From positions 1 through 40,799 of the forward strand of contig CALXRS010000015.1 of the NCBI GenBank assembly GCA_944390915.1: a stretch of 40,799 nucleotides of DNA, given 5' to 3'. Numbering within the stretch: the first letter of the stretch is position 1; the number at the start of each line of letters is the position of its first letter. The notes under the pieces are model-generated. The model was given only the letters and a program-made list of their open reading frames with translations. It had not been told where the DNA came from and did no database searches. Positions 34,510-40,799 of this stretch are shown here, in pieces. This DNA comes from an uncultured Alphaproteobacteria bacterium (lineage in GTDB: Bacteria > Pseudomonadota > Alphaproteobacteria > RF32 > CAG-239). Made by a program: the position numbers and the translations under genes.

Positions 34510-35748
34510 ATGAACAGACGCGACTTTTTAATGTCGGCTTTGGCAACCTTTGCTTTAAGTGCGCTGCCCAAACTCACCCTTGCCGAAACCATTGAAGTTT
34601 CAGATGCAGTCAAAGCACAAATAAATCCTTCAAACAAACTCGGATTTGGTTTTATGCGCCTGCCGGTCAAAGACCCCGACGGCAACAAAGAGATAGACTA
34701 CGATCAGCTGAAAAAAATGGTCGATTTGTTCATCGAGCGCGGTTTCACCTATTTTGATACGGCGTGGATGTATATGGATTATGAGAGCGAAATAGCCGTC
34801 CGCGAAACGGTGGTCAAACGTTATCCGCGCGACAGGTTTACGGTGGCGAGCAAGCTGCCGGTCAGCTATCTGAAAAGCGCGGCCGATCAGGAAGAGATTT
34901 TTAACAAACAGCTGGAAAAAACGGGGCTCGAATATTTTGACTATTATCTGGTGCACAACATTAATTCCGGCACCATCGGCAATGTCCGCAAATACGACAG
35001 TTTCAAATTTTTGGCCGAAAAGAAAAAAGAAGGCAAAATCCGCCATATCGGTTTTTCGTTCCACGACGGGCCGGAGCTTTTGGAAGAAGTTTTGAAAGAA
35101 TATCCGGAAGTGGAATTCGTGCAGCTGCAAATCAACTATGTCGACTGGGACAGCGCGAGCGTGCAGTCGCGCCGCTGCTATGAAGTTGCGCAAAAATACA
35201 ACAAACCGGTGATTGTCATGGAACCGGTCAAGGGCGGTATGCTGGCCGCCGTGCCGCCGTCGGTGGAAAAAGTGTTCAAAGACGCCGAGCCGAACATGTC
35301 CGTTGCCTCCTGGGCGGTGCGCTATGCCGCCAGTCTCGAGGGCGTGATGATGGTTTTAAGCGGCATGAGCACCCTGAACCAGGTGGAAGACAACACCTCT
35401 TACATGCAGCATTTCAAACCGCTTGACGAAAAAGAAAAAAAGGTTGTCGAAGAGGCGGTGCGCACGCTGCATGCTGAGGTTTCCGTCCCCTGCACGGCAT
35501 GTAAATATTGCGTGGAGTTTTGCCCGATGAAAATAGCCATTCCCGACTATTTTGCCCTTTATAACGCCGCCGGGCAGGAACGCAGGGGACGACCGACGAC
35601 CGCGCAAAAAGAGGCTTATGAGGCTTTGTCCAAAGACCACGGGCGGGCGTCTGCCTGCATCGGCTGCCGCATGTGCGAAAAACATTGCCCGCAGCATATA
35701 GAAATCAGCCGCCGCATGAAAGACGTGGCCGCGCTTTTCGACGCCTGA
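34510..35748 (+). CDS. Exported aldo/keto reductase with C-terminal ferredoxin domain
   Basis: A 412-residue protein. The N-terminus NRRDFLMSALATFALSAL resembles a twin-arginine signal, which fits export of a folded cofactor protein. The TIM barrel (about 40-320) has LGFGFMRLP, catalytic Asp and Tyr in FDTAWMYMDYESE, Lys in ASKLP and His in YLVHNI. The C-terminus carries two cysteine clusters, CTACKYCVEFCP (about 328-339) and CIGCRMCEKHCP, enough for two [4Fe-4S] clusters. This AKR-ferredoxin type is common in anaerobes, often next to flavodoxins. If truly exported, NAD(P)H would not be available and electrons could pass through the Fe-S clusters. AGGAG precedes the ATG; it is the first gene of the operon. 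Confidence 0.88.
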   Translation: MNRRDFLMSALATFALSALPKLTLAETIEVSDAVKAQINPSNKLGFGFMRLPVKDPDGNKEIDYDQLKKMVDLFIERGFTYFDTAWMYMDYESEIAVRETVVKRYPRDRFTVASKLPVSYLKSAADQEEIFNKQLEKTGLEYFDYYLVHNINSGTIGNVRKYDSFKFLAEKKKEGKIRHIGFSFHDGPELLEEVLKEYPEVEFVQLQINYVDWDSASVQSRRCYEVAQKYNKPVIVMEPVKGGMLAAVPPSVEKVFKDAEPNMSVASWAVRYAASLEGVMMVLSGMSTLNQVEDNTSYMQHFKPLDEKEKKVVEEAVRTLHAEVSVPCTACKYCVEFCPMKIAIPDYFALYNAAGQERRGRPTTAQKEAYEALSKDHGRASACIGCRMCEKHCPQHIEISRRMKDVAALFDA

Positions 35749-35813
35749 AGAAAAATTTTCCGACCACTTTCCGACCATATGTTAAACACTCATTTTATAT
35801 AAAGGAGATAAAT

Positions 35814-36380
35814 ATGAAAAAAATATCATTGTTGGGGACGGCCGTGGCCGCGGTTTTCTCCGTTTTGGGCGGCAATGCGGAAGCGCTTGAGGAATCTTCC
35901 GCGGCAAAGCCGTCCGAAAAAATCCTTGTCGCCTACTATTCCTACAGCGGCAACACCGAAGAAGTGGCCGAAGCCATCCACGAGCAGGTGGGCGGCGATA
36001 TTTTCGAAATCAAAGCCGCGGGGACCTATCCCGAAGAATATCAGGCCATGACTCAACAGGCCAAAGAAGAAATCCAAAACGGTTTTCGTCCCGAGCTGAC
36101 AACCTCTGTTGCCGATATGTCGCAATATGACATCGTTTTTCTCGGTTCGCCGAACTGGTGGGGCACCATTACGCCGCAGGTAAGCAGCTTTTTGGCCAAA
36201 TACGATTTGCGCGGCAAGACGGTTATTCCGTTCATCACCCACGGCGGCGGCGGAGAACAGAACACCGTGGCCGACATCAAAGCCCAGTGCGCGGACTGCC
36301 GGGTTATTGAAAATGCCTGGGCCGGTTACGGCAACCGCACGTCGGGTCTTGCCGACTGGCTGAAAGGGCTGGGGTTCTAG
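35814..36380 (+). CDS. Exported flavodoxin
   Basis: A 188-residue protein. The start at 35814 follows AAAGGAGAT and gives a signal peptide (about 1-22, ending NAEA); an upstream in-frame extension overlaps the previous gene and lacks support. The flavodoxin fold shows the FMN phosphate loop YYSYSGNTEEVAE (about 41-53), GSPNWWGTITPQ at the first isoalloxazine loop, and THGGGGEQNT at the second. This is the Flavodoxin_4-like branch often paired with aldo/keto reductases. It probably exchanges electrons with the Fe-S aldo/keto reductase upstream. It lies 65 nt from that gene and 3 nt before larB. Confidence 0.88.
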   Translation: MKKISLLGTAVAAVFSVLGGNAEALEESSAAKPSEKILVAYYSYSGNTEEVAEAIHEQVGGDIFEIKAAGTYPEEYQAMTQQAKEEIQNGFRPELTTSVADMSQYDIVFLGSPNWWGTITPQVSSFLAKYDLRGKTVIPFITHGGGGEQNTVADIKAQCADCRVIENAWAGYGNRTSGLADWLKGLGF

Positions 36381-36383
36381 ATT

Positions 36384-37073
36384 ATGAACGAAGGTTTTGC
36401 CGATATCGGTTTTGCCAAGCTGGATCTGACCCGCGGCCTGCGTACGGGAATGGGAGAAACCGTTTACTGCGCCGGCAAAACCAAAGAACAGCTGGCAAAG
36501 ATTCTGCAGGCCTTTCAAGCCGAAGGGGTGCCCGTTTTGGGCACCCGCTGTTCGCCCGAACAGGCGGCTTTTGTCCGGGCGTCCGGACTGCCGGCGGAAT
36601 ATGACGAACCGTCGGCAACCCTTGCCCTCGGTGCAGACAAACAGCCGCGGCTGCCGGGACTCATTGCCGTCTGCACCGGCGGCACGGCCGATTTGCCGGT
36701 GGCGGAAGAGGCTGTCCGCACGGCCGAGTTTTTTGGCGCTGCGGTCAGCCGGCACTATGATGTCGGTGTGGCAGGTATCCATCGTCTGTTTGCCCGTCTG
36801 GAGGAAATCCGCAAAGCCGATGCGGTGGTGGCCGTTGCCGGCATGGAAGGCGCCTTGCCGGGGGTGTTGGCCGGATTGATTGAGGCGCCGGTGATCGCCG
36901 TGCCCACCTCGGTCGGCTACGGGGCGTCTTTTCACGGGTTGTCGGCGCTTTTAACCATGATAAATTCCTGCGCGGAGGGCGTTTCCGTCGTCAATATCGA
37001 CAACGGTTTCGGCGCGGCAGTGCAGGCCTGTCGGATTTTGAGGATAAAAAACAGAGGAACAAAAAACAAATGA
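36384..37073 (+). CDS. larB: Nickel-pincer cofactor biosynthesis protein LarB
   Basis: A 229-residue carboxylase/hydrolase related to PurE. LarB carboxylates nicotinic acid adenine dinucleotide to the dicarboxylate and releases AMP, the first step to the nickel-pincer nucleotide. The N-terminus FAKLDLTRGLRTGMGETVYC is typical of the family. The C-terminal PurE-like half has AVCTGGTADLPVAEEA, DVGVAGIHRL, VAVAGMEGALPGVLAGL and VPTSVGYG. It starts 3 nt after the flavodoxin stop and overlaps larC by 4 nt (ATGA). Confidence 0.93.
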   Translation: MNEGFADIGFAKLDLTRGLRTGMGETVYCAGKTKEQLAKILQAFQAEGVPVLGTRCSPEQAAFVRASGLPAEYDEPSATLALGADKQPRLPGLIAVCTGGTADLPVAEEAVRTAEFFGAAVSRHYDVGVAGIHRLFARLEEIRKADAVVAVAGMEGALPGVLAGLIEAPVIAVPTSVGYGASFHGLSALLTMINSCAEGVSVVNIDNGFGAAVQACRILRIKNRGTKNK

Positions 37074-38287
37074 GCAAATATCTGTATCTTGACGGCACCA
37101 ACGGCATCAGCGGCGATATGACGGTCGCTTCGCTGCTCGATCTCGGCGCCGATCGCGCCAAACTGGATGCCGTGTTGAAAAGTTTGTGTCTTGAAGGGTT
37201 TGACTACCGGATTACGCAAAAGACGTCATACAGCCTTGTCGGCTGTGATTTTGACGTTCGTCTGCATCATCCGGAACATCATCACGAAGAAGCTTACGAA
37301 GCCGGGCACCGTCATCACCACGAACATCGGCATCTGGCGGACGTCTATGCCATTATCGACCGCGGGGAAATGAGCGACAACGCCCGCGCGCTCGCCAAAA
37401 AAATATTTCTGATTGTGGCCGAGGCCGAAAGCAAAGCCCACGGCTGTTTGCCGGAAGAAGTCCATTTTCACGAAGTGGGCGCCGTCGATTCGATTGTCGA
37501 TATTGTCGCGGCCGCGGTTTTGTTTGACGATTTGCAGATTGACGGCTGCATCGTTACCGGTTTTACCGAAGGCAGCGGCACGGTTGTCTGCCAGCACGGC
37601 ACGCTGCCGGTTCCGGCGCCGGCGGTGTTGAACATTGCCGAAAAATACGGCATACCTTTGCGCACGGGCGCGGCGGAAGGCGAACACGTAACCCCGACGG
37701 GGATTGCTTTTGCCGCCGCCGTCCGCAGCATGGACAAACTGCCTTCCGAATATAAAATCCTGAAATCCGGCATCGGGCTCGGCAAGCGCGATTTCGGGCA
37801 GGCAAGCTTTTTGCGTTCGCTGATTATCGAAGACACCGCCGACGAAACGCAGATGTGGGTGGTGGAATGCAACATTGACGATTCGACCGGCGAGGAGTTC
37901 GGTCTGGTTCAGGAGCGTCTGTATGCCGCCGGCGCCCATGACGTGCATTTTGTGCCCTGTTTTATGAAAAAGAACCGGCCGGCGTATCTGCTGCGGATTA
38001 TCACCTCCGAAGGCAAACGCCGGCAGATGGAAGACATTGTTTTCCGCACCACCACCACCATCGGCATCCGCCGCTTTAAGGCGGAGTTTACCTGCATGGA
38101 GCGGCACATGATGAAAGTCGGTCTGCCCTGCGGCGACGTGCTGGTCAAAAAATGCAGCCTCGGCGACATTGTCCGCTATAATCCGGAATATGAAAGCGTT
38201 CGCGCGGCGGCGGAAGGAGCCGGTCTGCCTTTCAGAAAAGTGTTTGACGAAGCGCGCCGGCGGGCGGAAGAAACAGACCATGCTTGA
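37070..38287 (+). CDS. larC: Nickel insertion protein LarC
   Basis: A 405-residue CTP-dependent nickel insertase (cyclometallase) that puts Ni into the pincer nucleotide. The family start MSKYLYLDGTNGISGDM is clear. A histidine-rich stretch at residues 66-88 (HHPEHHHEEAYEAGHRHHHE...) can bind nickel. Other family blocks are EEVHFHEVGAVDSIVDIVAA, PVPAPAV and NIDDSTGEEFG. In Lactiplantibacillus the protein is made from two frames by programmed frameshifting; here it is one unbroken frame. GAGGAA precedes the ATG, and the end overlaps larE by 8 nt. Confidence 0.94.
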   Translation: MSKYLYLDGTNGISGDMTVASLLDLGADRAKLDAVLKSLCLEGFDYRITQKTSYSLVGCDFDVRLHHPEHHHEEAYEAGHRHHHEHRHLADVYAIIDRGEMSDNARALAKKIFLIVAEAESKAHGCLPEEVHFHEVGAVDSIVDIVAAAVLFDDLQIDGCIVTGFTEGSGTVVCQHGTLPVPAPAVLNIAEKYGIPLRTGAAEGEHVTPTGIAFAAAVRSMDKLPSEYKILKSGIGLGKRDFGQASFLRSLIIEDTADETQMWVVECNIDDSTGEEFGLVQERLYAAGAHDVHFVPCFMKKNRPAYLLRIITSEGKRRQMEDIVFRTTTTIGIRRFKAEFTCMERHMMKVGLPCGDVLVKKCSLGDIVRYNPEYESVRAAAEGAGLPFRKVFDEARRRAEETDHA

Positions 38288-39113
38288 GCGGCTGCGGCAA
38301 TATCTGCAAAAGCTGGCGCCCGAAGGGATTGCGCTGGCTTATTCCGGCGGCGTGGACAGCACGCTGCTGCTGGCCGTGTTGGCGGAGATGGCAAAAGAAA
38401 AGCCTTTTCCGCTTGCGGTTCTGACCGCCGCCACGCCGTTGCAGGACAAAGCGGAAATTAAAGCGGCCGCAGACATAGCCGCCGGTTTCGGGGTAGAGCG
38501 GAAACTGTTTTCCTTTGACCCGTTTTTGCTGCCGGAAGTTGCCGGCAACCTGCCGGATCGCTGCTATCATTGCAAAAGGAAGATTTTTTCTCTTTTTGCG
38601 GAATATGCGGCAAAGCACGGGCTGCAACATCTCGTGGACGGAACCAACGCCGACGATTTGCGGGTCTATCGTCCGGGGCGCAAGGCTCTGCGCGAACTGG
38701 GCGTTGTTTCGCCGCTTTCCGAACTGGAAATTGCAAAAGCGGACGTCCGCCGTCTGTCGGCCGCGCTCGGACTGCCGACGGCAAACAAGCCGGCGGTTCC
38801 GTGTCTGGCCACCCGTTTTGATTACAATACGCGGATTACCGCCGCCATGGTCGAACAGGTCGCCGAAGGCGAACGGGTGTTGAGGCGCCTTTTTCCGGAG
38901 GTGCGCAATCTGCGTCTGCGGGTGCGCGGCAATCTGGCGCGGATAGAAGCGGATAAAGAGATTCTGCCGCTTTTTGTCGCCCGCGCGGACGCAGCCGTTG
39001 ACGCGCTTAAAACGCTCGGTTTTGATTTTGTAACTCTGGATCTGGAGGGATTTCGTTCCGGCAGTCAGGACGTGCGTCTGCCGCCTGCGGAAAAAACGGA
39101 TAACAATCTTTGA
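38280..39113 (+). CDS. larE: Pincer cofactor sulfur transferase LarE
   Basis: A 278-residue PP-loop ATPase that activates the carboxylates of the LarB product and inserts sulfur. The start at 38280 is chosen because LarE begins there and GGAAG lies upstream; a longer frame is only overlap with larC. The PP-loop is YSGGVDSTLL (21-30). Cysteines C95 and C98 (RCYHCKR) and C175 (PAVPCLATR, matching the sacrificial Cys of the Lactiplantibacillus enzyme) form a three-cysteine set. By comparison with three-cysteine LarE homologues that hold a [4Fe-4S] cluster, this one may be catalytic rather than sacrificial; that is inference. The NicO-like gene follows after 15 nt. Confidence 0.93.
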   Translation: MLERLRQYLQKLAPEGIALAYSGGVDSTLLLAVLAEMAKEKPFPLAVLTAATPLQDKAEIKAAADIAAGFGVERKLFSFDPFLLPEVAGNLPDRCYHCKRKIFSLFAEYAAKHGLQHLVDGTNADDLRVYRPGRKALRELGVVSPLSELEIAKADVRRLSAALGLPTANKPAVPCLATRFDYNTRITAAMVEQVAEGERVLRRLFPEVRNLRLRVRGNLARIEADKEILPLFVARADAAVDALKTLGFDFVTLDLEGFRSGSQDVRLPPAEKTDNNL

Positions 39114-39128
39114 CAAGGAAAATGTAAG

Positions 39129-39863
39129 ATGATGAAAAAAACAATTTTAACCATTCTTTTGGCTCTTGCTCTGCCGACGGCGGCTTTTGCCGCGGACGGG
39201 ACGGCGTCGCCGACCGTGCTTTCCGCTTTGTGGACAACGGCTTTGCTGACGGCGGTCATCCATACCGTTGCCGGGCCGGATCACTATCTGCCGTTTATCG
39301 CCATTGCCAAAAGCCGCGGCTACGGGGTGAAGAAAACGCTGTTGTGGACTTTTGTCTGCGGCCTCGGACATATTGCCAGCGCGCTGTTGATAGCCCTTGC
39401 GTTTATCTATTTTTCGCACTGGCTGAGCGAAGAAAAATTTGTCTGGATTGAAGAAAACCGCGGCAATGTTGCCGCCTATGCCCTGATAGGTCTCGGCGGG
39501 GCCTATCTGTTGTGGGCCCTCCGCCACCGTCTGCTGCACAAGCACGGCGCGGAGCATGAGTATGTCGGTCTGCCCGAAAACGATAAGAACATGACCGTAT
39601 GGGTGCTGTTTATCATCTTTGTGCTTGGTCCTTGTGAAGCCCTGCTGCCGATTTTAACGGCCTCAAGCGTGCTCGGGGCATCGGCGGTTGTCTCGTGCAC
39701 GATTCTTTTTTCGGTGGCGACCATTGCCACCATGATGCTGGCTGTTGCCGGCGGTTTGCTGGGGTTGAAAGCTTTTGATTTCGGCAAACTCGGCAATTAT
39801 GCGCACGAAATTGCCGGCGGCACGATTATGGCTTGCGGTTTGGCCATCATTTTCGGCTTATAG
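39129..39863 (+). CDS. NicO/TauE-like membrane transporter, probable nickel transporter
   Basis: A 244-residue protein with a cleavable-looking N-terminus (ending AFAAD) and about six membrane helices. The motif HTVAGPDHYLPF near residues 42-53 resembles the HxxxxDH signature of NicO/RcnA/UreH nickel transporters. The cytoplasmic loop is His-rich (RHRLLHKHGAEHEY, about 137-150), as in metal carriers. A second conserved part is GPCEALLPIL. Its place directly after larBCE supports nickel supply to the pincer pathway. Related proteins include UreH and cytochrome-biogenesis-type carriers, so metal and direction of transport are not certain. Two ATG codons stand side by side; the first follows AAGGAAAATG. 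Confidence 0.8.
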   Translation: MMKKTILTILLALALPTAAFAADGTASPTVLSALWTTALLTAVIHTVAGPDHYLPFIAIAKSRGYGVKKTLLWTFVCGLGHIASALLIALAFIYFSHWLSEEKFVWIEENRGNVAAYALIGLGGAYLLWALRHRLLHKHGAEHEYVGLPENDKNMTVWVLFIIFVLGPCEALLPILTASSVLGASAVVSCTILFSVATIATMMLAVAGGLLGLKAFDFGKLGNYAHEIAGGTIMACGLAIIFGL

Positions 39864-39903
39864 CGGTGGGCGGCAGGTAAGCAAAAAGAAAGGCAATTTG
39901 TTG

Positions 39904-40728
39904 ATGAATAAAAAATATCGCCGGTTGATGATAGCCCTTTCCGTTGTTGTCGGAGCTTTGTTTGCGGCCGGTTTTGCCGGGGTGTTTTACCCGCCGCTTC
40001 TTTTTGATATGCAGCTTTTGCCTCTGATTCAGCGCCTGTCAGCGGATTTTTCCTTTGCTGCTTTGGGGCTGTTGTTTCTGTTGCTGCTGTTTACCTTTTT
40101 GTTCGGTCGTTTTTATTGCGCCGCCTTATGTCCGCTCGGGTTGTTCCAGGAGCTGCTGTTTTCCCTTTTTGCCCGCGGTCGCAAGACCAAACCCGGACGC
40201 CCGCGGCCGTACAAATATTTTCCGGCGGCGGTTTTTTTCGGTGCGCTGGCAGGTAGCACGGCGTTTTTGTTCCGTTTGCTCGACCCTTATACTTTGTCCG
40301 CCTCAGCGGCGTCAGGCGCCTGGTTTTCGATTGCTTTGCTGGCACTGCTTGCCGTTTTGGTGTGGTTTAAGGGGCGTTATTTCTGCACCAACATCTGTCC
40401 GGCGGGCGCGCTGCTCGGGCTTTTCGCCCGCCGCGGTGTCAACCGGATACGCCTTGACGAAAATCGTTGCGTTGCCTGCGGCGCCTGTGCTTCCCGCTGT
40501 CCGACCGGCAGCATCGATTTCAAAAATAAAAAAGTGGATAACGAAACTTGCGTCAGATGCCTGCGCTGCCTTGACGCCTGTCCGCGGCACGGTTTGTCTT
40601 TCGGCCGGAAAAAAGAAAAATCGCCGGCCGCCGTGCCGGTGTTCAGCCCGCGGCGCCGCCGGTTGCTTGTTGCCGGCGGAGCAATCGTTTTGTTTGCCGC
40701 GGCAGCCAAGGCGGGCGGTTTGTTGTAA
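39904..40728 (+). CDS. NapH-like membrane ferredoxin
   Basis: A 274-residue membrane protein with about four to five helices and two kinds of cysteine motif. Between helices are FYCAALCPLG (CxxxCP) and YFCTNICPAG (CxxxCP), as in NapH/NosR/CcoG-type quinol-linked electron carriers. A C-terminal ferredoxin part has CVACGACASRCP and CVRCLRCLDACP, enough for two [4Fe-4S] clusters. After it a basic stretch (RRRRLL) leads to a last helix at the C-terminus. It could pass electrons from the membrane quinone pool to the exported aldo/keto reductase or flavodoxin of the same operon. The start at 39904 is preferred; an upstream extension overlaps the transporter gene. Confidence 0.85.
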   Translation: MNKKYRRLMIALSVVVGALFAAGFAGVFYPPLLFDMQLLPLIQRLSADFSFAALGLLFLLLLFTFLFGRFYCAALCPLGLFQELLFSLFARGRKTKPGRPRPYKYFPAAVFFGALAGSTAFLFRLLDPYTLSASAASGAWFSIALLALLAVLVWFKGRYFCTNICPAGALLGLFARRGVNRIRLDENRCVACGACASRCPTGSIDFKNKKVDNETCVRCLRCLDACPRHGLSFGRKKEKSPAAVPVFSPRRRRLLVAGGAIVLFAAAAKAGGLL

Positions 40729-40734
40729 ACAGAA

Positions 40735-40757
40735 AACCACCGGCTAGGCCGGTGGTT
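40735..40757 (+). terminator. Hairpin after the lar operon
   Basis: AACCACCGGC (40735-40744), loop TAG, GCCGGTGGTT (40748-40757): a perfect 10-bp stem 6 nt after the last stop codon. No T run follows, so it may be a Rho-linked or mRNA-stabilising hairpin. Confidence 0.6.
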
Positions 40758-40799
40758 CCGAAAAGCTTACAGCTATGCATAGGAAAAATCCTTTGTTAT

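Overview
The window looks like chromosomal DNA of a Gram-negative, probably host-associated alphaproteobacterium. This rests on a 662-residue ParE, a QseBC-type two-component system, two-partner secretion and autotransporter-type surface proteins, a 3TM holin-like protein of the gene-transfer-agent type, and moderate GC content. The lineage is inferred from gene style only; no 16S rRNA gene is present.

Layout, left to right. (1) 1-2502, minus strand: the start of a very large Pmp/autotransporter-like surface protein with repeated FxxN and GGA motifs. It carries a 10-base C tract just after its ATG that puts the signal peptide out of frame, so it is a phase-variable gene caught OFF. (2) 2970-4958: parE. 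(3) 5075-6598: two tRNA-Ala genes (anticodons GGC and CGC). Each is preceded by a partial copy of its own 5' half fused to a structured element of about 110 nt, which is the strangest structure in the window. A small membrane protein gene lies between them. (4) 6627-8252: an ABC-F ATPase. (5) 8493-10966: a CTTAAG-N5-CTTAAG operator followed by ygiW-like, qseB-like and qseC-like genes. (6) 11046-11504: an internally duplicated holin-like membrane protein. (7) 11725-26790: a two-partner secretion pair, a TpsB transporter and a 4447-residue TpsA adhesin. (8) 26872-29727: an LplT-PlsC fusion with a decayed acyl-ACP synthetase tail. (9) 29796-34318: secreted proteins of unknown function, a GT2 glycosyltransferase, an exported Hsp20 and a membrane-anchored metallo-beta-lactamase-fold hydrolase. 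(10) 34510-40728: one apparent operon, aldo/keto reductase - flavodoxin - larB - larC - larE - NicO-like nickel transporter - NapH-like ferredoxin.

How the parts fit. Much of the left and centre concerns the cell surface: the phase-variable adhesin, the TPS adhesin, phospholipid remodelling and envelope stress (QseBC/YgiW). The right end appears to be a redox module. Its first gene and the divergent hydrolase gene each have a promoter with a 19-bp spacer containing a TTAGAG/CTCTAA dyad, as expected for a MerR-family regulator. The operon joins an exported Fe-S aldo/keto reductase and a flavodoxin to the complete nickel-pincer cofactor pathway (LarB, LarC, LarE) and a likely nickel transporter. 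LarA itself is not in the window.

The leading candidates for something undescribed are the tRNA-Ala-linked element and the nickel-pincer/Fe-S/flavodoxin operon. At each tRNA locus the element carries an exact copy of tRNA nucleotides 24-34 followed by the reverse complement of nucleotides 22-30 of that particular tRNA.
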